Shown one piece after another: positions 25,554 through 34,323 of a stretch of DNA of 64,000 nt. Both the position numbers and the translations under genes were made by a program. Position 1 is the stretch's first letter; each line of letters opens with the position of its first letter. This DNA comes from Streptomyces macrolidinus (GTDB taxonomy: Bacteria > Actinomycetota > Actinomycetes > Streptomycetales > Streptomycetaceae), in assembly GCF_023887685.1 (NCBI RefSeq), contig NZ_JAMWMR010000024.1, forward strand, positions 40,278-104,277, in the 5' to 3' direction. The notes beneath the pieces are model-generated. The model did not search any database. It had not been told where the DNA came from and saw nothing but the letters and a program-made list of their open reading frames with translations.

Positions 25554-27974
25554 CTACTGCGAACACGCCGACCATGTGGGGCCGTTGGTGCCCTGAGCGC
25601 GGGTACAGGCGAGCGTCGTGTAGTGGCGTGTGGCGGGCATGGTGGTGTGCTCCGTGACGAGAGCCCGCGCCCGCTCGGACAGCGGCGGCCGGTCGATCCT
25701 GCCCTCACCGGCACCGGGAACCAGCGCCTCGGCCACCTCACCGGCCGTCGGCCGCTGTTCCGGGTCGAGGTGAAGGCACGACCGGATCACCTCCACGAAG
25801 TCCCCGGGCAGCCCGGCGAGTTCGGGCCTGCCGGCCCGGATGTTGGCGACCACGGACGGCGTGTCCCGACCCCACGGGCTGCGCCCCAGCGCGAGGCGGG
25901 CGAGGACGGTACCCAGGGAGAACACGTCACTGGCAGGCGTGAACGTGCGCTGCTCGCGTAACTGCTCGGGGGAGGCGTACGCGTAGGTTCCGGCGAAGCC
26001 GCGCCGCGGCTCGGTGAGCCTCGCGATCTGGGCGATACCGAAGTCGATGACGCGCGGGCCGTCCTCGGTCAACAGGACGTTGGCCGGCTTGAGATCGAGG
26101 TGCACGATGCCCTCGGCGTGGATGGCGCTCAGGGCGACCGCGATGCCCGCCCCCAGCGTGCGCACCAGGTCGACGTCCAACTGCCCGCAGCAGTCGGCGA
26201 GTTCCTGCAAGGAAGGCGCTGCCACGTACGGCACCGCCATCCACGGCGTAGAACCGTCGGTGTCCGCCGCGATCACCGGCACGGTGAACCGCCCGTCGAC
26301 CCGCTGGGCCGCTCGCACCTCATGGGCGAAGCCCTGCTTGATCGGGGGAGCCGCCGCGAGGTGCGCGTGGAGCGTCTTGACCGCGACCATCAGCCCATCG
26401 GTGTCCTGGCACAGGTAGACCCGCCCGAAGCCGCCCTCGCCGACGCGCTCCAGCACCTCGTACGGGCCGAAGGCCGGTGGCCGGTCCACCCCGGCGGCGG
26501 GCCGTGCCCGCTTCATCTCCCGCCACGTCCCGATGGCCGCGGCCTGCCCGTGCCACGCGACCCGGCCGTCGGCTTCCGCGGACACCCGCTTCCGCGCGTC
26601 CTGTTGACCCATCGCGCGCCGCTCGTCCTGCACCACGACGACCCGGATCGCCTCCGGCTCGCCCTTCCGGAAGACGTACGCATCGATCCGTACGTTCTCC
26701 TCACTCAAGCGGGAGACATAGACACCCGACACCCCCAACTGCTCGCACACAGAGACCTCTTCGGGGGTCGGCCGGAGGTCGTCGCGAGCGAAGCAGAGGG
26801 CCGTCGCCTCGTAGCCCTGCCGAGACAGGTCCCGTAGCACGGCCGCCCACCGCTCCTCGGTCCATGCGCGCCAAGTCAGGTCGTCCGCGCCGTCGTTCAC
26901 GACCGTGAGGCAGGTCGCGTGCGAAGCGCCGGGCTCGCGTGCGAGTACCGCGCATGCCGCCGTGGGCGCGGCCTGCACGACCTCGCCCAACAGCGTCGCG
27001 GTCCGTTCCGCCATACGAAGTACCGTGCGCCCGGCCATCTTTGCCAGCTCGTCGCGCTGGCCGCGAAGGATGTCGTACTCCGGTGAGCCCGGCCCCTGCC
27101 CCTGCAACTCCATGCACGCGAGCACCTTCCCGAAACAGTCGACCGCCGTCGTGAAGTCCTTGGCGCTCACCGCCGTCTTGGCCTGCGCCACGCGTGCGGA
27201 GAGGGTACGGGAGCTGCCCGCCCCGTAGAGGTGCTCGCACCGCGCGGCTATCTCCCCGTACATCCGGCCCGCGCGCGGGAAGTCCCCCGAGGCCTCGACC
27301 GCGGCGGCCGTTGCGAGGAGGTCCCGCAGCCCTTCGTCGCCGCCCTCGTTGCCGAACGGCAGCCCGCCGGAGACCTCGGCGTAGCGCTGACGGGCGACGG
27401 TGACGAGCTGGTGGCCGGGGCCGAGTTCCTGCTGGGCGGTCCGCAACATCCCGGAGAACGCGCGCAGTGCTGCCGCGTTGTCGCCGCTCATCTGCTGCCA
27501 GTAGCCCACCTCGCACAGCAGCGTGAGCGCCTTCTCGGTGCGGCCTTCGCGCTCGGCGGACCGGCGCATGGCTTCGTAGCGGCGGACGGCCTCCTCGGAT
27601 CGGCCCGACCGCCCGTGCCAGTGGGCCAGTTGGTGCCGAGCCAGCTCGGTGTCCTGATGACGCGGCCCCTGTAACCGCTCCCGGTCGGCCATCAGTTGCG
27701 TGAAGAGGCGCACCGCGACCTCCGGTTGTCCGGACTCGCCGGTCCAGTGGGCCAGTTGATGCCGTAGCGCCAAGGTGTCGATGTCCTGGGGGCCGAGGAC
27801 GCGTTTGGCTCGTGCGACGAGTTCCGCGTAACGTTCGGCGGCTTGCTGCGCACCGTACTGATGCCCCGTCAGCTCGGCTGCCCGGCTGCCCTCCCGCAGA
27901 GAGGCGACGAACTCCTGCCGGGGAACAGCGCCGGTATCCGACCCCGCCCCACGCCGCTTGCCGAACCACCCCAT
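25554..27974 (-). CDS. Serine/threonine protein kinase with N-terminal helical-repeat region
   Basis: 806 residues. The first 330 residues are TPR-like helical repeats (paired AHW-x-G motifs at about 75 and 118, and SGDNAAALRAFSGML). An unassigned region spans about 340-490. The kinase domain lies at 502-760: GEGGFGRVYL loop, Lys533 in VAVKTLH, catalytic loop HLDLKPANVLL with Asp627, IDFGIAQ with Asp644, and the activation segment AGTYAYASPEQL. No transmembrane segment is seen, so it is cytoplasmic. In most actinomycete kinases the kinase domain is at the N-terminus, so this order is uncommon. It may scaffold a partner through the repeats. Confidence 0.85.
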   Translation of the reverse strand: MGWFGKRRGAGSDTGAVPRQEFVASLREGSRAAELTGHQYGAQQAAERYAELVARAKRVLGPQDIDTLALRHQLAHWTGESGQPEVAVRLFTQLMADRERLQGPRHQDTELARHQLAHWHGRSGRSEEAVRRYEAMRRSAEREGRTEKALTLLCEVGYWQQMSGDNAAALRAFSGMLRTAQQELGPGHQLVTVARQRYAEVSGGLPFGNEGGDEGLRDLLATAAAVEASGDFPRAGRMYGEIAARCEHLYGAGSSRTLSARVAQAKTAVSAKDFTTAVDCFGKVLACMELQGQGPGSPEYDILRGQRDELAKMAGRTVLRMAERTATLLGEVVQAAPTAACAVLAREPGASHATCLTVVNDGADDLTWRAWTEERWAAVLRDLSRQGYEATALCFARDDLRPTPEEVSVCEQLGVSGVYVSRLSEENVRIDAYVFRKGEPEAIRVVVVQDERRAMGQQDARKRVSAEADGRVAWHGQAAAIGTWREMKRARPAAGVDRPPAFGPYEVLERVGEGGFGRVYLCQDTDGLMVAVKTLHAHLAAAPPIKQGFAHEVRAAQRVDGRFTVPVIAADTDGSTPWMAVPYVAAPSLQELADCCGQLDVDLVRTLGAGIAVALSAIHAEGIVHLDLKPANVLLTEDGPRVIDFGIAQIARLTEPRRGFAGTYAYASPEQLREQRTFTPASDVFSLGTVLARLALGRSPWGRDTPSVVANIRAGRPELAGLPGDFVEVIRSCLHLDPEQRPTAGEVAEALVPGAGEGRIDRPPLSERARALVTEHTTMPATRHYTTLACTRAQGTNGPTWSACSQ

Positions 27975-28028
27975 GAAGCCACCCCGTTGCCAGAGCCGGA
28001 CCCGTCTCGAATGGTCAGTATGCGCTAC

Positions 28029-28052
28029 CCAATCGTTTGCGCCAATCGTTTG
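28029..28052. promoter_or_regulatory. Tandem LacI-type operator candidates
   Basis: CCAATCGTTTG occurs twice, at 28029-28039 and 28042-28052, 13 bases apart. Each contains AATCGTTT, a fit to the AAnCGnTT half-dyad bound by LacI/GalR regulators. The pair lies between the LacI gene and the kinase gene, 55-78 bases upstream of the kinase start. It may link the regulator to the kinase. Confidence 0.5.
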
Positions 28053-28151
28053 GGCAAGGATGTGCGATGAGCTTGGCGGGAACGAAACCGGCGGGCGATC
28101 GGGGTGGCGTCACGTCGCCCCGATCGCCGTTCACCGCCTACCGGTTGCTGA

Positions 28152-29303
28152 TCACAGCAGACTTGGCCCGATCGCCGTACCCGTGGAGGCCCGCACCACG
28201 AGATCGGGCCTGAGCGCCTCCGAGGCGACGGGCTCGCCCGCGATACGGCGCAGCAGCAGTCGTACGGCGCGTCTGCCCTGTTCGGCCATCGGGGAGTGGA
28301 CGCTGGTGAGCGGGACGGGCAGTTCGGCGGCGAGGGGCGTGTCGTTGAACCCGGCGAGCGCGAGGTCTTCCCCCAGCCGCAGGCCCAGGTCGCGGGCGGC
28401 GCCGATGGTGCCGATCGCCGCGAGGTCGTTGACGGCGAAGATCGCGGTCGGCCGGTCCGACCCGCTCAGCAGGTCGACGGCGGCCCGGTGCCCGCCGGTC
28501 GTGTCGAAGGGGCAGTGCCGCACCCGGTGGGTGGGCAGCGGCAGTCCGGCCTCGCGGTAGCGGTCGACGAAGCCGGAGGTGCGGTCGGTGCCGGTACTGG
28601 CGAAGGGCTCACCGGCGATGACGGCCACCTGACGGTGGCCCAGGGCCAGGAAGTGCTCGGCCACGAGTCGCCCGCCCAGGTGGTCGTCGCATGTGACCGC
28701 TGGATGACCGGCGTCCGTACGGCGGTTGACGAGGACGAAGGGCGCGCCGCCCAGGCCCGGACCCGTGCCACCCGGAGACGTACCGCGCAGACTCTTGCCA
28801 CCCGGACCCGTACCGCGCAGACTCTTGCCACCGGGACCCGTACTGCGCAGGCCCTCGCCACCCGGACCCGGGTCGGTCAGCGCGGCCCCGTCCAGGTGTG
28901 CGTCGCCGATGATGAGGCCGTCCACGCGGCGCCCCAGGACCATGGCGATCCGCTCGCGCTGGATGGTGGGGTCGTCGTGGGTGTTGGTGACGAACGTGGA
29001 GAGCCCCCGCAGGGTCGCCTCCTCCTCCACACCCTCGTAGATCGTGGCCACCACGATCTCCGACAGTCGGGGGAAGAGCACCCCGACGAGGTTGCTGCGC
29101 CGCGTGCGCAGGCTGGTGGCGTGCGGGTTGGGCCGGTAGCCGAGTTCGTCGGCGAGCTCGCGGATCCGTCGTGCTGTCTCGCCCGATGCCGCGCGAGCCT
29201 GCTCCCCGGACGGCCCGTTGAGGACTCGCGAGACCGTCGACACATGCAGCCCGAGCTGTTCCGCGATCCCGCGCAGTGTCACCGGACCGCCGTCGCCTGC
29301 CAT
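28152..29303 (-). CDS. LacI/GalR-family transcriptional regulator
   Basis: 383 residues from the ATG at 29303, which follows GGGAGACGGGT. The HTH reads VTLRGIAEQLGLHVSTVSRVLNG, the standard LacI start. The periplasmic-binding-like effector domain follows. Inside it, residues about 148-178 are three copies of a ten-residue Gly/Pro/Ser-rich unit that expand the loop. The family controls sugar catabolism as a rule, but no sugar genes are adjacent. Two candidate operators lie in front of the downstream kinase gene. Confidence 0.85.
   Translation of the reverse strand: MAGDGGPVTLRGIAEQLGLHVSTVSRVLNGPSGEQARAASGETARRIRELADELGYRPNPHATSLRTRRSNLVGVLFPRLSEIVVATIYEGVEEEATLRGLSTFVTNTHDDPTIQRERIAMVLGRRVDGLIIGDAHLDGAALTDPGPGGEGLRSTGPGGKSLRGTGPGGKSLRGTSPGGTGPGLGGAPFVLVNRRTDAGHPAVTCDDHLGGRLVAEHFLALGHRQVAVIAGEPFASTGTDRTSGFVDRYREAGLPLPTHRVRHCPFDTTGGHRAAVDLLSGSDRPTAIFAVNDLAAIGTIGAARDLGLRLGEDLALAGFNDTPLAAELPVPLTSVHSPMAEQGRRAVRLLLRRIAGEPVASEALRPDLVVRASTGTAIGPSLL
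28756..28870. repeat. 30-bp in-frame minisatellite inside LacI gene
   Basis: Three 30-base units (28771-28800, 28801-28830, 28831-28860) differ at only a few positions. Partial units flank them (28756-28770 and 28861-28870). The period is a multiple of three, so copy number changes would keep the frame. On the coding strand each unit reads GPGGKSLRGT or a close variant, forming a loop in the effector domain. Confidence 0.9.
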
Positions 29304-29424
29304 ACCCGTCTCCCACCTCGCCGTTGGTGAACCGCCCCCCATTCTCCGCCAACGGCGCACCTCGGCGAACCCGACGGACAACTGCCCCGTTGGAGAACTA
29401 CTGCGAATGTCAACTGATTTTGAA

Positions 29425-29472
29425 GGTACGGAAGTCGACTTCGTACCCGTGATCTTCACTCGTGATCTTCAC
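29425..29472. promoter_or_regulatory. Candidate regulatory region of secreted nuclease-like gene
   Basis: The 12-base palindrome GAAGTCGACTTC is flanked by GGTAC and GTACC (29425-29447) with one unpaired base. Directly after it CGTGATCTTCAC is repeated at 29448-29459 and 29461-29472. The cluster lies 70-120 bases before the start of the plus-strand gene and behind the LacI gene. It could be an operator with flanking half-sites. Confidence 0.4.
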
Positions 29473-29544
29473 CACTCCATTTCAGGGCGTCCGCACAGTA
29501 CACTCCCACGGCACCACAGGAACTTGATAATGAGAGAAGGCGCA

Positions 29545-31092
29545 GTGCAACAGTCAGTGCGACGGTTATTGTCCGTTTTCTTTTCCGGCCTGCTGCTGGC
29601 GATGGGGTTGTCACTCCTGCCCGCGGCACCGGCTCAGGCGGCAACGGTCTCCGCGGATGCGGAGAATGTCGCCAAATCCGCTGGTGAGAGATATGCGTTG
29701 AGATCCGAAGCCAATGGGCTCTATGTCTCCGTCGACCCGGACAACAACGGACGGATGACGGCGAATGCTTCCACGGTGGGCTCGAAGGAACGATTCACGC
29801 TGCACACCAATCATGCTGGAAAGAACATAGCCCTGCGTTCCGAAGCGACCGGATTCTTCGCCACGAGCGAACTCGGAGCGACCGACAACTACAAGGGGAT
29901 GATGCAGGCCAGAGGTGGTTCCATCGGGACGTGGCAGCAATTCACTGTCGAATCCCGCGAGTCGGACGGACCGATGCAGATCGCCCTCAAGTCGGTGGTC
30001 AGCGACAACGAGAAGTACATCAGCGTCGAACACGCCTCTGAGGGCGACGACAAGGACATGCTGCGGGCGCGCGCGTCGAGTGTCGGCAGTTGGGAGCGGT
30101 TCACGCTGCTGCGACTGGGTCAGGCCGGAACGGGCGGAGGCGCTCCAACTCCCGCCGCCGCGCCTGCTTCCGACCTGAACGTCATGACGTGGAATGTCTG
30201 CGCCAACAACAACCCGAACTGCTGGGACGAGAACCTGGCGGGCAAGGACCAGGTCAGCGCGGAGATCGCGGCTCGACTGCCGCAGCCGGGCAGCGATCAC
30301 GAGATCCTGCCGGACGTGATCTTCTTCCAGGAATTCTGCGAGAAGCACGCGAAGCCGGTGGAGCAGGCCTTGGAGGCGCGCACCGGACGCGAGTGGGATG
30401 TGCGCTTCGCCCCGACTCAGTACAGCCTGGGCCAGCTCGGTGAATCGATCCTCGGTCAATACGGTGTGATGGCACAGAAGGAATGTGCCAAGGCGGACGG
30501 ACTCGACCGGGGCTCGTTCGGAGTGGCGTTGGCCGTGCCGGCCGCCAACACGTATTACAAGGGGTACACGCTGCAGTCCCCTGTCTCGTTCATATGGAAG
30601 GGCGAGGACACCAAGGCCGAACAGCGTCCGGCGCTCTGCGCGGACCTGCCGGAGCGTGCGGTGCAGGTGTGCACCTCCCACTTCAGCGCCGGTGAGGGGC
30701 TCGACGATCCGGACGGCGTCTACCGGAAGAAGCAGGCCGCGGAGTTCACGGGCATCACCGAACTGGCTCCCGCGGGTTACCACACGGTGTTCGGTGGAGA
30801 CCTGAACTCGGTGCCGCCGGACTCGGGTTGGGGCGGTTCCGACGGCAAGAACAGCGGTGTGCTGAGCACTATGTACGCGTCGTACCGTGAGTGCGCACAG
30901 CTCGGAGACCTGAACGCCGCTCGTAAGGGCCCGGCCACGGCGAACGCAGGCGATGACGGCAAAGCGACGATGAAGATCGATTACATCTTCGCGCAGCGGA
31001 ATGCGCCGTTCAGGAGTTGCGCGGTGTCCAGCACGCACGGTTCCTCGGACCACTGGACGCTGTACGGAACGGTCGCCCTGCCGGCTTCCTGA
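29545..31092 (+). CDS. Secreted EEP (DNase I-like) protein with fascin-like N-terminal domain
   Basis: 515 residues from the GTG at 29545, which has AGAGAAGG five bases upstream; the ATG at 29530 is less well placed. The signal peptide ends AQA-ATV. Residues about 45-190 form repeats of YALRSEANGLYVSVD and NIALRSEATGFFAT, a fascin/beta-trefoil pattern that may bind carbohydrate or another polymer. The second half is an endonuclease/exonuclease/phosphatase domain: LNVMTWNVCANN, VIFFQEFCE (catalytic Glu), GGDLNSVP, and a final SSDHWTLY. It could be an extracellular DNase, sphingomyelinase or other phosphodiesterase. A hairpin terminator follows. Confidence 0.85.
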   Translation: MQQSVRRLLSVFFSGLLLAMGLSLLPAAPAQAATVSADAENVAKSAGERYALRSEANGLYVSVDPDNNGRMTANASTVGSKERFTLHTNHAGKNIALRSEATGFFATSELGATDNYKGMMQARGGSIGTWQQFTVESRESDGPMQIALKSVVSDNEKYISVEHASEGDDKDMLRARASSVGSWERFTLLRLGQAGTGGGAPTPAAAPASDLNVMTWNVCANNNPNCWDENLAGKDQVSAEIAARLPQPGSDHEILPDVIFFQEFCEKHAKPVEQALEARTGREWDVRFAPTQYSLGQLGESILGQYGVMAQKECAKADGLDRGSFGVALAVPAANTYYKGYTLQSPVSFIWKGEDTKAEQRPALCADLPERAVQVCTSHFSAGEGLDDPDGVYRKKQAAEFTGITELAPAGYHTVFGGDLNSVPPDSGWGGSDGKNSGVLSTMYASYRECAQLGDLNAARKGPATANAGDDGKATMKIDYIFAQRNAPFRSCAVSSTHGSSDHWTLYGTVALPAS

Positions 31093-31109
31093 GCCGCCGT
31101 ACGACCGTG

Positions 31110-31149
31110 CCGCCGCGCCTCCTTCCTTCTCCAGGAGGGGGCGCGGCGG
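31110..31149 (+). terminator. Hairpin terminator after nuclease-like gene
   Basis: CCGCCGCGCC with following TCCT (31110-31123) pairs with AGG and GGGGCGCGGCGG (31133-31149), giving a stem of about 13 G/C-rich pairs with a small internal bulge. It begins 18 bases after the stop codon. Confidence 0.65.
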
Positions 31150-31333
31150 TGGGACGCGGTGTGCGCTTCACCCGCAGGAGCGGCCGACGACCTCAGCCGA
31201 GGTTCAACCCGTCATCACCAGCGGGCCCTTGCCGCCCCACCACTTGAGAGTGACTGTCCGTAGGAATGCTGCACAATCCGTGACGAATCTTCTAGAGTCA
31301 CAACGTCGTCAATGCCGTTTCTCTGGAGGATTC

Positions 31334-32311
31334 GTGGCAACCTTCCCGACTCGTCTGGCCATGCTGGGTTCGGCCGCGGCTCTGACCGCGGCCGTCCTCG
31401 CGCCCGCGCAGGTCGTCGGCGCGCAACACGCCGCCGCGGCGGCAGCCCACCAGTGGGTCGCCCTCGGTGACTCCTACACCGCCGGGGTCATCCCCGCGGC
31501 CGGTGACACCTTCGAAGTCCCGCGCGACGGCTGCGAGCGCACCGACCGGTCCTACCCGCAGGTCATCGACCGCGACCTCGGCTCACTCTTCGACCTGACC
31601 AACGTCAGTTGCGGCGCCGCCACCATCGACGACATCACCTCCAGAGCCCAGGAGCCCATCGGGCGTCACCTGCCACCCTTCTCCGAAGACCCGGACTACC
31701 CGTTCCCGGCGGTGCCTCCCCAGTCCGCGGCGGTGGGCCCCGGCACCGACGTGGTCACCGTCGGCGTGGGCGGCAACACCCTCGGCTTCGACGCCATCCT
31801 CTTCCAGTGCCTGCAACTGGGCGCGGGCAGCGACGGTGTCGGCACTCCGTGCCGCGACGAACTGGTCGACGAGATCCCCAGCAGGCTGAACAGGGTGAGC
31901 AGGGACTACGACGAGATGCTCACCGTCCTTCACGAGCGTGCCCCGCACGCGAAGATCCTGGCCGTCGGCTACCCCACGATCATTCCCGAGGACACCTCCA
32001 CATGCCGGTACAACGACTTGGAACAGTTCGGCTCGATCACTCCGGGCGACCTGGACTGGCTGCGTCAGGACGTCCTGGAGCCCCTCAACAGGGTCATCGA
32101 GAAGTCGGCCGGCGCGCACGACGCGGCCCGCTTCGTCGACCTCTACAACTCCTCCCGGAACCACAGCGTTTGCGACACCGGCAAGTGGGTGGAGGGCATC
32201 TTCACCCGCGTCCCTGACCAGCCTGCCCTCGTACACCCCAACGCCAGGGGCCACCACAACGCGGCCGACCACGTCGCCGCGGCGATGCTGGACACCATCG
32301 ACGTGGGCTGA
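31334..32311 (+). CDS. Secreted SGNH/GDSL hydrolase
   Basis: 325 residues from the GTG at 31334, preceded by GGAGG at the right distance. The signal peptide runs through an Ala-rich core to about residue 37. Block I is VALGDSYTAG (nucleophilic Ser), block III is VGVGGNTLGFD (usual GGND, here GGNT), and block V near the C-terminus is VHPNARGHHN with the catalytic His. Several Cys pairs (CERTD, VSCGA, CLQL, CRDEL, CRYND, VCDTG) suit a secreted disulfide-bonded esterase/lipase. This type is common in Streptomyces. The gene stands alone with its own upstream region. Confidence 0.88.
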   Translation: MATFPTRLAMLGSAAALTAAVLAPAQVVGAQHAAAAAAHQWVALGDSYTAGVIPAAGDTFEVPRDGCERTDRSYPQVIDRDLGSLFDLTNVSCGAATIDDITSRAQEPIGRHLPPFSEDPDYPFPAVPPQSAAVGPGTDVVTVGVGGNTLGFDAILFQCLQLGAGSDGVGTPCRDELVDEIPSRLNRVSRDYDEMLTVLHERAPHAKILAVGYPTIIPEDTSTCRYNDLEQFGSITPGDLDWLRQDVLEPLNRVIEKSAGAHDAARFVDLYNSSRNHSVCDTGKWVEGIFTRVPDQPALVHPNARGHHNAADHVAAAMLDTIDVG

Positions 32312-32495
32312 TTCCGCACCAACTCCTGCTGCCCGCCCAGGGATCGAGGTCCCTCGCCCGTCACGTCACCGAAGCCGGTGCCCACAGCAGGTTGCGGCAC
32401 CGGCGGGCGGCCCGTGGACCGACGGTCAGGTGGGCGCGGGCGTGCACGACGGTGCGGGCGAGAGCCCGCCTGGACACCATCTGATCGCTGATCGC

Positions 32496-32664
32496 TGATC
32501 GCTACCGTCGATACCGCGGAGCGACGCAACACCCTGCGGGAGGAGGCCGAGGCGCTTCGCTCCCGCATCGCGGCAGCGCAAGCATCCCTCGAACCGCGAA
32601 CTCCTCGAATGCGCCCTCGGCTGCGACCATGAGATCGTTACCCGATGCGCCTGGACGAGGACGA
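32496..32664 (+). pseudogene. Remnant of MerR-family coiled-coil C-terminus
   Basis: One frame reads AERRNTLREEAEALRSRIAAAQASLE. After a shift near 32600 the next frame reads RELLECALGCDHEIVTRCA. Together they match the dimerisation coil and Cys-bearing tail of MerR-type regulators, with no start and no HTH left. Three 7-base CTGATCG repeats (32481-32501) lie at the upstream edge. Apart from this, I see no gene between the GDSL hydrolase and the tRNA-like element. Confidence 0.5.
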
Positions 32665-32869
32665 AGGTCAGGAGCAGCGCCGACTCGCACCCGCCAACCC
32701 CGCCGACGAGGCACCCACCGTACGGGACTGTGGCTGCTGACCGCAGGTGACGACGGCGTCGACGGCGGAGGTGTCTGTCCGGCAACTGGGCTCTGATGAC
32801 TCTGGACGCCGCGGCCGCCATCCCCGTACCCGACCAGCCCCGCCGGGAATGAGCGGAGCTGAGACGGGA

Positions 32870-32943
32870 TGGGGCCGGTCGGATTCGAACCGACGTCCTC
32901 CCACACGCAATGAAGGCGCGACAACCTCTGCGCTACGAGCCCC
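32870..32943 (-). tRNA. tRNA-like element, degenerate, possible Ala(TGC)
   Basis: On the minus strand the sequence folds partly as a tRNA: a T-arm GTCGG-TTCGAAT-CCGAC, a D-arm with GCGC pairs, and acceptor arms GGGGC(T)CG and CGGCCCC with one bulged T. The anticodon arm has a T-T mismatch if the loop is ATTGCGT (anticodon TGC), or a ten-base loop with better pairing. The acceptor stem continues outward, so GACGGGATGGGGC (32863-32875) and GCCCCATCCCGTC (32939-32951) form perfect 13-base arms. CCA is not encoded. It does not look like a normal functional tRNA; a pseudo-tRNA or attachment-site relic is equally likely. Confidence 0.5.
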
Positions 32944-33065
32944 ATCCCGTCAACGATCATACGAGCCAACTGCGCTGCGCCGCACTCGGATTGGCGAGCC
33001 GACGACGGATCACGCGTAGTCGGTTCCGCGAACTCGGCGGGGCGCAGCTCGCGCTTGCGCTGAGG

Positions 33066-34228
33066 TCAGGAGTACCGGTGGTAAGCCTTGTTCGCGATGC
33101 GCCAGCCGTCGGCGACATGGACCAGCAGGAAGATGTCCGTGAAGGTGTCCGCGCCGTGCGAGAGCGTCATGGTCGCGGTCGCGACGGTGCCGTGGACGTC
33201 TATGGCGTCGATGCGGCGGGAGCGGGTCGGTTCGTCCGGGCTGGTCTGCCGTGGAAGAGAGCGCAGTACTCGTCCAACGGCCATGAGACGAACGCTCCGT
33301 TGCGGACTCCCTCGACGTGGGCGGTAGGCAGGAACGCGTCGCGGAAGTGGGAGGGGTCGCCGGTGGCGTGTCCGCGGATGTAGGCGCGGAGCGGTTCGAG
33401 TACCGCGTCCTCCACGGCGGGGGTTGTGGCGGCGACGGCGATGTCGGCCTCAGGGTCGGCAGGGGTGTCGGCCACCCCGGCCGCGCTGCGCAAGGGGGTG
33501 TTGGACGCGGCGGCCAGCAGAGCCATGTCCTTGGCCAGCGCGCCGATCGTGAACTCTGCCGAGGACGCGTCGGGTTGGTCGATGAGGAATGGGCGTTTGC
33601 GGGCCACGAGCCCGCCGAGCGAGGAGAGTTCGAGGATGTCCAGCACCTGGGCGCGGGGAAGTCCGAGAGCCTCGGCCTGCCGCAGTGAGTCACGCAGTGC
33701 GAGAACGGAGCCCGCAAGGCCGTTGTTGGCGATCAGCTTGAGCCCGGCAGCCGTGCAGGCGCCATCAACTCGTCTTACTGTGCCCAGCGTTGTGAGAACG
33801 GGGCGTACTCGATCAAGCGCGTCCTGGTCGGCCTCGGCGGCGGCGATGATCCGAAGGGCCCCGGTAGAGGCCGCCGGTACAGAGCCGAGTACGGGCGCGT
33901 GGACGTACGAGGGGCCGAACTGCCGGGCCAGCTCGGATGCTTCGGCGGGGGCGATGGTGCTGGTGTTGAGGACGATCGCGTCCGTTCGCAGCGAGTCACG
34001 GACCCTGTCGAGGACTTGGCGGCAGGCCGGACCGTCGAACAACGCGAGGATCACGAGGTCCGCTTCGGCCACGGCGTCGTTCGGATCGCTGGTCGTCCGG
34101 ACGGTGGCTGAGGCACGTCCGGAGCGTGTCCAGCCGACAACGTCCCAGCCCTGGGCAGCCAGTCGTGTCGCGATCGCGTCGCCCATGCGCCCCAGGCCGA
34201 GGACGGCGATCGTGTGCGGTGTGGTCAT
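33066..34228 (-). pseudogene. NAD(P)-binding oxidoreductase fused to NTF2-like domain, frameshifted
   Basis: From the ATG at 34228 the product has the 6-phosphogluconate dehydrogenase-type fold: IAVLGLGRMGDAIATRL (NADP motif), NTSTIAPAEASEL and the helical half with KLIANNGLAGSVLA, matching imine reductase/3-hydroxyisobutyrate dehydrogenase relatives. It then continues into an NTF2/lumazine-binding-like domain (LRAYIRGHATGDPSHFRDAF). Near 33240 the frame is lost: PDEPTRSRRIDAID and FTDIFLLVHVADGWRIANKAYHRYS lie one frame over and end at 33066. One missing C in CCAGCCC explains it. As read, the product ends at 33200. It may be a real lesion or a base-calling error. The divergent LysR gene is the likely regulator. 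Confidence 0.7.
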
Positions 34229-34269
34229 GCCTGCCAGCGTGGTGCACCGCAAGGACTGCGACAAGCGCA

Positions 34270-34318
34270 GAGTTCGTAGGCCTGCCCTGCGGAACTCGCA
34301 TACTGTAGAGGCATACTG
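34270..34318. promoter_or_regulatory. Candidate LysR operator region
   Basis: GAGTTC (34270-34275) and GAACTC (34292-34297) are perfect inverted arms. Directly behind them GCATACTG occurs twice (34298-34305 and 34311-34318, 13-base period). The region fills the short gap between the oxidoreductase gene and the divergent LysR gene and lies just before the LysR ATG. Confidence 0.5.
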
Positions 34319-34323
34319 GCGTC

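Noticed and set aside
32863..32951. Integrated element attached at the tRNA-like sequence
   Set aside because: No integrase, excisionase or duplicated tRNA end was seen in the window.
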